Part shown: piece after piece, positions 35,575 through 43,906 of the stretch | Position numbering within the stretch: position 1 is the first letter of the stretch | How the letters are laid out: the number at the start of each line of letters is the position of its first letter | Source of the DNA: JBFMGS01 sp040752635 | Lineage (GTDB): Bacteria; Bacillota; SHA-98; UBA4971 | DNA: 64,000 nucleotides | Assembly: GCA_040752635.1 (NCBI GenBank) | Contig: JBFMGS010000003.1 | Location: 28,163-92,162, forward strand | Direction: 5' to 3' | Program-made: the position numbers and the translations under genes | Notes under the pieces: generated by a model | What the model was told of the DNA's origin: nothing | Seen by the model: the letters and a program-made list of their open reading frames with translations, nothing else | Databases searched by the model: none

Positions 35575-36201
35575 CTATGCGCGCGCCTTCTTCTTCCTAC
35601 CGGTCACAGAGTTCAGAAGGCCAATGAGGAGCCCCAGGGTGATAAACCCCCCCGGAGGCAGGATGACCATGACCGCCGCCAGGCTCCGGTCGAAGATCTT
35701 AAAACCCGGGAACCCGAAGTCCGGCACAGCAAGCAGCGTGCCGGTCCCCAGTAGCTCCCTTACGGCGCTCAAACCCACGAGCGCCAGCGTAAAGCCGAGG
35801 CCCATGCCGACCCCGTCGGCAAGGGAGTACAGCACCCCGTTCTTGGACGCAAACGCTTCCGCTCTTGCCAGGATGATGCAGTTAACCACGATGAGCGGGA
35901 TGAAGATCCCGAGCACCTCATGGAGCTTCGGCACGAAAGCCGCCATGATAAGGTCCACCATGGTCACGAACGATGCAATGACCACGATGAAGCAAGGAAT
36001 CCGGATCTTCGACGGTATCACGTTTCTCAGCATCGACACGATGACGTTGGAGCCGATGAGAACGAAAGTGGCCGCGATCCCCATTCCTATGCCGTTGGAG
36101 ATGGCGAGGCTTACCGCCATGGTAGGGCACATCCCCAGGAGGATCCTAAATGTAGGATTTTCTTTGACAAGACCCTTGGTAAGCTCGGATGTGAAGCTCA
36201 T
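35575..36201 (-). CDS. rnfE: Rnf complex subunit E
   Basis: 208 residues from ATG at 36201, which lies one nucleotide after the rnfG stop; the frame is open to 36267 inside rnfG. LVKENPTFRILLGMCPTMAVS and PLIVVNCIILARAEAFASKN match RnfE/NqrD; homologous to and inverted relative to RnfA, with the conserved cysteines for the intramembrane cluster. Six predicted helices. Confidence 0.95.
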   Translation of the reverse strand: MSFTSELTKGLVKENPTFRILLGMCPTMAVSLAISNGIGMGIAATFVLIGSNVIVSMLRNVIPSKIRIPCFIVVIASFVTMVDLIMAAFVPKLHEVLGIFIPLIVVNCIILARAEAFASKNGVLYSLADGVGMGLGFTLALVGLSAVRELLGTGTLLAVPDFGFPGFKIFDRSLAAVMVILPPGGFITLGLLIGLLNSVTGRKKKARA

Positions 36202-36202
36202 T

Positions 36203-36793
36203 TCACCACGTTCCCCCCTTCCTGGCACGTTCGAACAGGCGAAGCGCCTGGTCCACGGCGCTCGCAATCGCTCTGGACGAGATCGTCGCCCCGGTGATCG
36301 CCTGGATCTGGCCGCCGTCCTTCGTCACCTTCACCGGGGTACCAGCCTGCACTCCGACAAACCTCCTCTGGAACTCGGGGTTCGTCACGTTCGCGCCTAG
36401 CCCGGGAGTCTCGGCATGCTTCACAACTGTAATCCCGGTCACGACGCCGTCGCGAGAGACGCCCACCACGGTTTCGACGGGTCCGCCGTAGCCCGTCGGG
36501 GCGCAGGCAAATGCCACACCGACAAGGCCGTCGTCAGCGTAACCTGCGTAGACCCGGTTGATCGCAGGAAACTCGGGCTTTCCTCCGCTGGCCGTCCTGA
36601 GCGCGGTAATCTTATCTGTTTCATCTTTGAACTCCTGTGCGCCAGGGACGACGCTCGCAAGCGCCCTTTCCAGGCGCAGGGCGGCCTGCGCTGCAATGCG
36701 TTCCTCGGTTATGTCGTTTACGAGCGCAAGCGCGCCGGCGGCGACTGCACATATGGCAAAGAGAATGAATCCCAGCTTCAGAACGTCACGCAA
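36203..36793 (-). CDS. rnfG: Rnf complex subunit G (covalent FMN)
   Basis: 196 residues: membrane anchor at 8-27 and an extracytoplasmic FMN-binding domain with ETPGLGANVTNPEF and the flavinylation motif ITGATISSRA, in which the Thr of the S/T-GAT-T/S motif carries FMN attached by ApbE. Overlaps rnfD by 8 nt. Confidence 0.95.
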   Translation of the reverse strand: MRDVLKLGFILFAICAVAAGALALVNDITEERIAAQAALRLERALASVVPGAQEFKDETDKITALRTASGGKPEFPAINRVYAGYADDGLVGVAFACAPTGYGGPVETVVGVSRDGVVTGITVVKHAETPGLGANVTNPEFQRRFVGVQAGTPVKVTKDGGQIQAITGATISSRAIASAVDQALRLFERARKGGTW

Positions 36794-37742
36794 CTTTCCG
36801 CACCTCCCCGAACTTGCGCGGCATCGTGAACCTGTCTATGAGCGCGGTAGCGGCGTTCATGACCAGGATCGCGTAACACACACCCTCCGGGTAACCGCCG
36901 TATAGCCTGATGAAAACCGTCAGCACGCCACAGCCTATCCCGAAGATGATCTGGCCTTTGGGTGTGACCGGGCTCGTAACGTAATCCGTGGCCATGAAAA
37001 ACGCGCCCAGCATGAGCCCGCCGGCCAGCACGTGGAAGAGGGGGTCCTGGCCGAGGAGCGCTGTGAGCAGCGCAACCGTCCCGATGAAGCTCACGGGGAT
37101 ACGCAGGCTGATATGACCACGGTAGAGCAGGTACGCGGCTCCCACGAGAATGGCGAGGGTCGAGGTTTCCCCTATGGACCCCGCCACGTTGCCGAGAAAC
37201 AGGTTGAGGTAAGGCGTTCTTATCCCGCCCAGTTTCAAGAGTGCGAGCGGAGTGGCCGAGCTCACCGCGTCAAAGTCAGGTATCCACGGCGCGCTGAAAA
37301 TCGGCCATCTCCACCTGGTCATGAACACGGGCCACGAAGCAAGCAATACCGCACGGCCGATAAGCGCGGGGTTGAAGATGTTTTGTCCGAGCCCTCCGAA
37401 GATGAACTTCGCAACAGCCATGGAGAACACGGCGCCGATGATCCCCATCCACAGGGGCAGGTCTGGCGGAAGCACTAGAGCCAGCAAAAGCCCAGCCACC
37501 ACGGCGCTGTAATCCCCCACCGTTACAGGCCTCTTCATAAGCCGTTGCAAGCCAGCCTCAGTGCTAACGGCTGCTGCAACGCACAGTACCATCATGGCAA
37601 GCGCTCGAAGCCCGAAGAACCAGACCCCCGCAAGAGCAGCAGGCATGAGAGCAAGGACGACATCACTCATTATAACGGGCGTTGATACGGCCGTCCGCTG
37701 GTGTGGCGATGAAGATACTATAAGCTCGGCACCTTCCATCAA
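36786..37742 (-). CDS. rnfD: Rnf complex subunit D (covalent FMN)
   Basis: 318 residues, about nine predicted helices, FGGLGQNIFNPALIGRAVLL and the SSATPLALLK site, corresponding to the covalent FMN threonine region of RnfD/NqrB, plus DYVTSPVTPKGQIIFG. Probable ion-conducting subunit. Upstream neighbour rnfC ends 30 nt away. Confidence 0.94.
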   Translation of the reverse strand: MMEGAELIVSSSPHQRTAVSTPVIMSDVVLALMPAALAGVWFFGLRALAMMVLCVAAAVSTEAGLQRLMKRPVTVGDYSAVVAGLLLALVLPPDLPLWMGIIGAVFSMAVAKFIFGGLGQNIFNPALIGRAVLLASWPVFMTRWRWPIFSAPWIPDFDAVSSATPLALLKLGGIRTPYLNLFLGNVAGSIGETSTLAILVGAAYLLYRGHISLRIPVSFIGTVALLTALLGQDPLFHVLAGGLMLGAFFMATDYVTSPVTPKGQIIFGIGCGVLTVFIRLYGGYPEGVCYAILVMNAATALIDRFTMPRKFGEVRKVA

Positions 37743-37772
37743 TCGATCCCCCCAAGAACACCTCTAGGTCGG

Positions 37773-39104
37773 TTATTTTGCCTGGACGCGGCGCCTCTTT
37801 GCCATGACCTCGGATTTTGCGAGCCTGATGGCCTGCACGAGGCGCCTGCGCGATGGGCATATGAAGGCGCAGCAACCACACTCTATGCAATCGAGGGCAG
37901 ACATCCGTTCGGCGTCGTCAAACCTGCCGGCCTCGGCATAGCTTGCGATCCAGAGCGGCATGAGCCGCATGGAACAGGATTCCACGCACTTGCCGCACCT
38001 TACGCACGGCAGCGGATCCCCGAATACGGCCTCTTCCTTACTGAGGAGCAGGACGCCCGACGTGCCTTTGGTCACCGGGACATCCGTCGTGAACTGCGCG
38101 ACTCCCATCATCGGGCCGCCGATGATGACCTTTGCCGGTGGGGCGCTGTACCCCCCGCACGCCTCAATAAGGTCGGTGACCAGCGTGCCGATCTTTACGA
38201 GCAGGTTCTGCGGCCGAGCTACGCACGACCCTGCCACCGTGACTACTCGTTCGACAAGGGGCATGCCAGAATAAACGGCTTCCTTGACCGCCGCTGCGGT
38301 GCCGACGTTGTTGACGACAACCCCAACATCAACCGGCAGCCCCCCGGAAGGAACCTCTCGCCCGAGGATAGCCCAAATAAGCTGCTTCTCGGCGCCCTGC
38401 GGGTACTTCACCTTGAGGGGAACGACCGCGAGTCGGTTGTCTCCTTGTGCGGCCTTCGCAATGGCGGCTATAGCATCGGGCTTGTTCTCTTCTATGCCGA
38501 TGTAGGCTCTGTCCACGCCTGCAGCCTTGAGAAGGAGCTTCGCGCCGGCGATGACATCGTCAGGCCGTTCCACCATGAGCCTGTGGTCAGCGGAGAGGTA
38601 GGGCTCGCACTCCGCCCCGTTCAGGATCACCGTGTCGAACCTCTTGCCTGGTGGCGGCGTCAATTTGAAGTAGCTCGGGAACGCGGCCCCGCCCAGGCCT
38701 ACTATGCCTGCCTCTCGTATTATGGCTTTGAGATCGTCAGGACCGAGCGCATCCACGTCTTTGCGGGACTCGATGTGTTCGTCGAGGACCTCTTGGCCGT
38801 CGGACTCGATCACCACGGAAAGAACGTCCCTTCCGCCTGATTGTGGGCGTGTGGAAATCTCCACGACCTTTCCGGAGACGCTGGCGTGAACGGGTGCGGT
38901 CAGCTTGGCGCTGCTATCGCCTATTTTCTGCCCGACCTTGACCTCGTCGCCGACCTTCACCAGGGGATCACACGGCGCTCCGGTATGCTGGTGTAAGGGG
39001 ATTACAACCCTCTTTGGAGGCGGCATCCTTCTTATCGGCTTTGCAGCGGTGGCCTCTTTATTGTAATGGGCGTGAACTCCTCCTCTGAAGCTTCTCGCTA
39101 CCAT
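37773..39104 (-). CDS. rnfC: Rnf complex subunit C (NADH-interacting, FMN and Fe-S)
   Basis: 443 residues from ATG at 39104, with AGGAGGAG 11 nt upstream; the frame is open to 39161. Lipoyl-like domain (GDEVKVGQKIGDS), NuoF-like nucleotide/FMN-binding domain (GLGGAAFPSYFKL, LNGAECEPYLSADHRLM), and ferredoxin clusters CVRCGKCVESC and CIECGCCAFICPS near the C-terminus. Peripheral subunit that reduces or oxidises NAD(H). First gene of the rnf operon. Confidence 0.95.
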   Translation of the reverse strand: MVARSFRGGVHAHYNKEATAAKPIRRMPPPKRVVIPLHQHTGAPCDPLVKVGDEVKVGQKIGDSSAKLTAPVHASVSGKVVEISTRPQSGGRDVLSVVIESDGQEVLDEHIESRKDVDALGPDDLKAIIREAGIVGLGGAAFPSYFKLTPPPGKRFDTVILNGAECEPYLSADHRLMVERPDDVIAGAKLLLKAAGVDRAYIGIEENKPDAIAAIAKAAQGDNRLAVVPLKVKYPQGAEKQLIWAILGREVPSGGLPVDVGVVVNNVGTAAAVKEAVYSGMPLVERVVTVAGSCVARPQNLLVKIGTLVTDLIEACGGYSAPPAKVIIGGPMMGVAQFTTDVPVTKGTSGVLLLSKEEAVFGDPLPCVRCGKCVESCSMRLMPLWIASYAEAGRFDDAERMSALDCIECGCCAFICPSRRRLVQAIRLAKSEVMAKRRRVQAK

Positions 39105-39170
39105 GTCGCGTAACACTCCTCCTTGCACCTGCCAGGCCAGCTTCCGTGCAGTATGGCGCACAAAGTCAAG

Positions 39171-39189
39171 CAGGCGCTTTCCGCGCCTG
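39171..39189 (-). terminator. Stem-loop between fdhD and rnfC, possible terminator
   Basis: CAGGCGC and GCGCCTG around a 5-nt loop; on the minus strand followed by CTTGACTTTG. It would end the formate dehydrogenase transcript before rnf. The 244-nt gap also holds CTTACGTCGCA twice (39191-39201 and 39322-39332); no convincing promoter was seen. Confidence 0.4.
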
Positions 39190-39348
39190 GCTTACGTCGC
39201 AAATGAGCAGTTGCTGCGGCGTACAGTCGAATCCGCTCGGACACCAAGATACACTTCTTGATTGTTTCGCTCGTTCCTGCTATGCTTCCGGACTATTTCG
39301 CCCGTACAGTCTTTCCACGCACTTACGTCGCACTTGCGTCAGGCCGCA

Positions 39349-40092
39349 TCACACCACGCGCCCTTCGTGCGTATACACGTTCATCCGCTGCTCCCGTGCG
39401 AACCCGACAAGGGTTACGCCCGCCTCGTAAGCAAGGGCAACGCCCTCGGCTGTAGGGCCGGCTCTGGACGAGATAAGTGCAATGCCGGCTCCGGCTGCTT
39501 TTCGCACCACATCCGATGAAACCCTGCAGGATACGGCGAGTCCTGCCCGGTGAAGGTCCAACCCCGCGAGGAACGCCCCGCCAACGGCCTTGTCGATGGC
39601 ATTGTACCTCCCGATGTCTTCGAAGAACGTCCCGGGTTCACAACCTTGCTCACAATCGATGATCGCTGCGAAGTGAGTGCCCCCTGTGCGCCTGAAAAGC
39701 TCCCCTCTTGTGAGAAGCCTCTCCATCGTGGCAAGGAGAGCCTCGGCCCGGAACACGGGTTCTCCAGGGCCTCCCACACCTTCCCTTCCCGGCCCGACCT
39801 TTTTGCACCTCGCTCTTGGTGCTGCACGTATATCTATGATGATATCACAATTGGACAATACCTGCACGCTATGGAGTTGGTCTCTGGCATCGAGAAATCC
39901 GGACGAGACGAGATAACCCGCCCCAAGTTCCACAAGGTCCCTGGGACTGCAGCGAAACGCCGCGACCTTCTCTCCGTTCAGTTCCAGGGTCACTCGAGCT
40001 TCGCTCGGGATTTCGTCAGTCACCTCCATTCGCGCGCCCTGTTCGAATCTTATCAAACGGCATACCGATATTCCCTCGAGCGCTCCGCCCAT
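39349..40092 (-). CDS. fdhD: Formate dehydrogenase accessory protein FdhD
   Basis: 247 residues from ATG at 40092, with GGAGGT 7 nt upstream; overlaps mobA by 77 nt. Family features: SPRDLVELGAGYLVSSGFL, TGGTHFAAI, EDIGRYNAIDKAVGGA and a VSSDVVRKAAGAGI stretch. FdhD transfers sulfur from a cysteine desulfurase to the Mo/W-pterin before insertion in formate dehydrogenase. Odd point: the E. coli-type CGxCG loop bearing the sulfur-carrying cysteines is not seen; the equivalent stretch reads RARCKKVGPG with a single cysteine. Confidence 0.9.
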   Translation of the reverse strand: MGGALEGISVCRLIRFEQGARMEVTDEIPSEARVTLELNGEKVAAFRCSPRDLVELGAGYLVSSGFLDARDQLHSVQVLSNCDIIIDIRAAPRARCKKVGPGREGVGGPGEPVFRAEALLATMERLLTRGELFRRTGGTHFAAIIDCEQGCEPGTFFEDIGRYNAIDKAVGGAFLAGLDLHRAGLAVSCRVSSDVVRKAAGAGIALISSRAGPTAEGVALAYEAGVTLVGFAREQRMNVYTHEGRVV

Positions 40093-40720
40093 CCGGTAAA
40101 CCTCCGATAATCTTGCTGGCCCGCGCCAGATCTGACGGGGTGTTAACGTTGAAGAACGAAAGCCCCTCCGGATCCAGCTTGCGCCACAGTTCTTCGTCAA
40201 CGTACTTAACGCGCACTTCGTCGAAAAGCGGGGCAATCCTCGCACAACCCGATGAAGCCAACCGCTCTATAACCCCGATACAACCTTTGGAATAGGCTGC
40301 GCAGAGCGGCTCCACAAAGCCCCGGCTCGCGATGCGCGGCACCACAGCATCTGCGTCCCTGGAGATCTCCGCCAGGTACGCCAGAAGGCATCCTTCGAGG
40401 AAAGGCATGTCGCACCCAATCACAATGGACTTTTCAGTGCGGGCCGCAACAAGCCCGGCGTGTATGCCCGCAAGAGGCCCCCCGCACGGGAGCACGTCCA
40501 TGGTCAACTCGACGCCCTGCTGCTCCAAAAACCGCAGCCGCTCCGCATCGCTCGGGCCTGAAACCACCACAAGCACGTTCTCGGTCACCGAGCCGAGCCG
40601 GGCCAAGGTCCGTTCTATCAAGAGCTCGCCGCCCAGACGGATGAGGGCCTTGTTCCGTCCTATCCTCGATCCCTTGCCGCCGGCGAGAACGATGCCAGTT
40701 ACATCACTTGTACTTGTCAA
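40016..40720 (-). CDS. mobA: Molybdenum cofactor guanylyltransferase
   Basis: 234 residues. GIVLAGGKGSRIGRNKALIRLGG is the nucleotidyltransferase signature and IVIGCDMPFLEGCLL the metal-binding region. It attaches GMP to molybdopterin to make the bis-MGD form used by formate dehydrogenases. TTG start at 40720 overlaps the fdhA stop region by 17 nt and has a weak ribosome binding site, suggesting translational coupling; the 3' end overlaps fdhD. Confidence 0.92.
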   Translation of the reverse strand: MTSTSDVTGIVLAGGKGSRIGRNKALIRLGGELLIERTLARLGSVTENVLVVVSGPSDAERLRFLEQQGVELTMDVLPCGGPLAGIHAGLVAARTEKSIVIGCDMPFLEGCLLAYLAEISRDADAVVPRIASRGFVEPLCAAYSKGCIGVIERLASSGCARIAPLFDEVRVKYVDEELWRKLDPEGLSFFNVNTPSDLARASKIIGGLPDGRSARGNIGMPFDKIRTGRANGGD

Positions 40721-43700
40721 GGATACCCCGCACCTTCCGGGGCGTCAGCCTCCCGTAAGTATCGTCGTTGATCATCATCGTGGGGGCGAGGCCGCACGCG
40801 CCGAGGCATGCCACGGGCTCCAGAGAGAATCTCAGGTCGTCGGTCGACTCGCCTGGGCCGACCCCGAGCACGCTCGTGACTTCCTTGAGTATGTCGCGGC
40901 TCCCCCTCACGTGGCACGCGGTGCCCTGGCAGACCCTTATTATGTTTCTACCCCTGGGCTTTAAGCGGAACTGTGCGTAGAACGTCGCCACGCCGTACAC
41001 CCTGGCGAGGGGAACCCGGAGAAGTTTCGCGGCACGTTCAAGCGCCGGCCTAGGGAGGTAGCCGTAGACATCCTGCATTTTCTGGAGCATCGGTATGAGA
41101 ATGCCTTCCCGAGCCTCGAACCCCTCGTATATTTCGTCAACCTTCCGGAGATCGATGCCCTCCCGGATAGTCTGCACACGGGTTCTCGCGGCTGCCAGGT
41201 CCGGTCTCGCCGCTCCCGGCAGATGGGCGCGCACCACCCTCACTGCGCATACCTTAAGCTCAGGGATCTTCGCAATCTTATCAACGGCCGGGTTCGTCAG
41301 CACGTTTGCTGCTGCCTCGGCGAAGTGGAATGGCATGAAGACCGTGCCAGGCCTTATGCCCTCGGTTACCTTCGCCTGAGCCACAACCTCGCCTCGCCTC
41401 GATACAAGCTTCACTGCGTCCCCATCGGCGATGCCGTGCCTTTCGGCGGTGGCCGGGTCGAGCTCCACGTACGCGCCCGGGCACAGCCAGTTAAGACCCG
41501 ACGACCTTCTCGTCATGGAGCCGGTGTGGTAGTGGTAGAGCACCCTCCCCGTGGTGAACACAAGCGGATACTCATCATCTGGAAGCTCGTCCGGCGGGAT
41601 GAAATTGACCGGCGAGAATTTCCCGAGCCCCCTCGAAAACCTGTCCTTGTGGAGGAACTTCGTGCCCGGATGGCTTACAGACGGGCACGGCCACTGGAGC
41701 CCATCCGATCCCAGGCGCCCGTGGCGGATGCCTCCGTAGATCGGTGTGAGTAGAGCTATCTCTTCCATGAGCTCCGCGGTGGAACGGTACTCCATGCGGT
41801 ACCCCATCCGCCGCGCGAGGTCCATGATGATCTCCCAGTCAGACCTGGCTTCTCCAGGAGGGTCCACGGCTTTGGACACAAGTTGCACACGCCGCTCCGT
41901 GTTCGTGAAGGTCCCGTCCTTTTCCGCGAAGCTCGCGGCGGGCAGCACCACATCGGCCAGGGCGGCTGTCTCCGTGAGGAATATGTCCTGCGCCACGAGG
42001 AAATCGAGATTCTCCAGGGCTCCTCGTACGTGCCCGATATCGGGATCGGACACCACAGGGTTTTCGCCGCAGATGTACATCGCCCGGATGTCGCCCCTCG
42101 CCGCGGCAGAGAACATCTCCACTACCGTGAGGCCCGGCTTTCGGGGCAGGTCCACCCTCCAGGCAGCTTCAAACCTGGCCCGGGCCGCATCGTCGTCCAC
42201 CCTCTGGTACCCGGGGAAGAAATTCGGCAGCGCCCCCATGTCGCACGCGCCCTGGACGTTGTTCTGCCCGCGGAGCGGGTTCACCCCTGTGCCTTCCCTG
42301 CCCACGTTGCCGGTGAGCATCGCGAGGTCGGCTATGGCGAGCACATTGTCGGTCCCGGTGGTGTGCTGGGTAATTCCCATAGTATACAGGATCGTTGCGC
42401 GCTCGGCCTCGGCATACAGGTGCGCCGCGCGCACGATGTGCCCGGCAGGGACACCCGTGATCCCCTCAACGAACTCCAGCGTGTAAGGCTCGAGCGACCG
42501 GGCGAACTCCTCAAACCCTTCCGTCCGCTCGGCCACGAACTCCTTATCGAAAAGGCCTTGTTTCAGAATGACCCTCATGATCCCACACAGGAGCGCCACG
42601 TCCGTCCCGGGGATGTGCTGCAGATGGACATCGGCAAGTTCCGCAAGCTCGATCGTGCGCGGATCCGCCACGATGAGCTTTGCGCCCCGGGCCACTGCTT
42701 CCTTCACTCGCAGAGCGATCACCGGGTGTGTCTCGGTGGTGTTGGACCCGATGATGAAGATGGCGTCGGCCATGGCGATCTCATCTATGGAGTTGGTCAT
42801 GGCGCCCGACCCAAACGCGGCCGCGAGCCCGGCCACTGTTGAGGCGTGGCACAGCCTGGCGCAGTGGTCCACGTTATTCGTGCCGATGACAGCCCGCATG
42901 AACTTCTGCATTACGTAGTTCTCTTCGTTGGTGCACCTCGCCGAGGAAAGCCCGGCCACGGCGTCCGGACCGTACCGTCCCTTTATTCCCGAGAGCCTTG
43001 CCGCCACGAGCTCGAGCGCCTCGTCCCACGTGGCGGGGGCAAGGTTCCCGTCACGCCTGACGAGGGGCTGCGTCAGCCTCTCGGGATGGTGGATGAACTC
43101 GTAGCCGAACCGGCCTTTCACGCAGAGTCGTCCGTGGTTGGCGGGCCCGTCGCCCGGCTCTACTCCCACGACCCTGCCGTCCTTCACAAGGAGGTTGATG
43201 GCGCACCCGGTACCGCAATACGGGCAGATGGTTGGCACCTTCGTCTTCTCCCACGAGCGGCCGGTCATCTTCTCGAGCTTCGGAGAAAGCGCGCCCACGG
43301 GACAGCTAGCCACGCAACTGCCGCAGAAGACACAGGGCGATTGGTCAAGGCCCTCATCGTACGCAGGGGTTATCCTTGCGTCAAACCCCCGGTACGCATA
43401 GTCAATGGCACCTACCCCCTGGACCTCGTGGCACACCCGCACGCACCTGCCGCACAGGATGCACTTCTCGTTGTCGCGTTCGATGAACGGGTTGTTCCGG
43501 TCAACAACGGGCTTCCTCGTGTGCCCGACGAGGGTCGGGCCTCTTACTCCATACTTGTACGCGTATTCCTGAAGCTTGCACGCTCCGTTTTTCTCGCACG
43601 TCAGGCAGTCCTTCGGGTGATCCGATAGTAGAAGGTCGAGGATGAGCCGTCGCGACGTGAGGATCCTCTCAGTCTGGGTATGAACCACCATCCCATCTGC

Positions 43701-43901
43701 GACGGGCATTGCGCATGAAGCCACCGGCCCTTTCGCGCCCTCGACCTCCACCACGCAGAGCCTGCACGCCCCTACTGCGGACAGCGCCGGATCATGGCAG
43801 AGCGTAGGGATCTCCGCACCCGCCACCGTTGAGGCCTCGAGCACGGTCGTGCCGGGTTCGACGCTCACCTGTTTTCCGTCAATGGTCAACGTGTACGGCA
43901 T
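40704..43901 (-). CDS. fdhA: Formate dehydrogenase catalytic subunit fused to a NuoE-like domain
   Basis: 1065 residues. N-terminal [2Fe-2S] domain (CHDPALSAVGACRLC), His/Cys [4Fe-4S] (DHPKDCLTCEKNGAC), two ferredoxin clusters (CILCGRCVRVC, CVFCGSCVASC), then the molybdopterin domain starting ICPYCGTGC near 224. The active-site position is cysteine (ARLCHAS, about residue 350), so no selenocysteine. Residues about 905-1065 are a thioredoxin-like NuoE/HydC domain with [2Fe-2S] ligands in CQGTACHVRGS and ACLGACGLAP. The fusion supplies the subunit that normally links FdhA to a NuoF partner, encoded 5 nt upstream. It oxidises formate or reduces CO2. Confidence 0.94.
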   Translation of the reverse strand: MPYTLTIDGKQVSVEPGTTVLEASTVAGAEIPTLCHDPALSAVGACRLCVVEVEGAKGPVASCAMPVADGMVVHTQTERILTSRRLILDLLLSDHPKDCLTCEKNGACKLQEYAYKYGVRGPTLVGHTRKPVVDRNNPFIERDNEKCILCGRCVRVCHEVQGVGAIDYAYRGFDARITPAYDEGLDQSPCVFCGSCVASCPVGALSPKLEKMTGRSWEKTKVPTICPYCGTGCAINLLVKDGRVVGVEPGDGPANHGRLCVKGRFGYEFIHHPERLTQPLVRRDGNLAPATWDEALELVAARLSGIKGRYGPDAVAGLSSARCTNEENYVMQKFMRAVIGTNNVDHCARLCHASTVAGLAAAFGSGAMTNSIDEIAMADAIFIIGSNTTETHPVIALRVKEAVARGAKLIVADPRTIELAELADVHLQHIPGTDVALLCGIMRVILKQGLFDKEFVAERTEGFEEFARSLEPYTLEFVEGITGVPAGHIVRAAHLYAEAERATILYTMGITQHTTGTDNVLAIADLAMLTGNVGREGTGVNPLRGQNNVQGACDMGALPNFFPGYQRVDDDAARARFEAAWRVDLPRKPGLTVVEMFSAAARGDIRAMYICGENPVVSDPDIGHVRGALENLDFLVAQDIFLTETAALADVVLPAASFAEKDGTFTNTERRVQLVSKAVDPPGEARSDWEIIMDLARRMGYRMEYRSTAELMEEIALLTPIYGGIRHGRLGSDGLQWPCPSVSHPGTKFLHKDRFSRGLGKFSPVNFIPPDELPDDEYPLVFTTGRVLYHYHTGSMTRRSSGLNWLCPGAYVELDPATAERHGIADGDAVKLVSRRGEVVAQAKVTEGIRPGTVFMPFHFAEAAANVLTNPAVDKIAKIPELKVCAVRVVRAHLPGAARPDLAAARTRVQTIREGIDLRKVDEIYEGFEAREGILIPMLQKMQDVYGYLPRPALERAAKLLRVPLARVYGVATFYAQFRLKPRGRNIIRVCQGTACHVRGSRDILKEVTSVLGVGPGESTDDLRFSLEPVACLGACGLAPTMMINDDTYGRLTPRKVRGILDKYK

Positions 43902-43906
43902 CGCCC

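Noticed and set aside
40704..43901. Selenocysteine formate dehydrogenase
   Set aside because: The active-site codon region reads ARLCH with a normal cysteine and there is no in-frame TGA.
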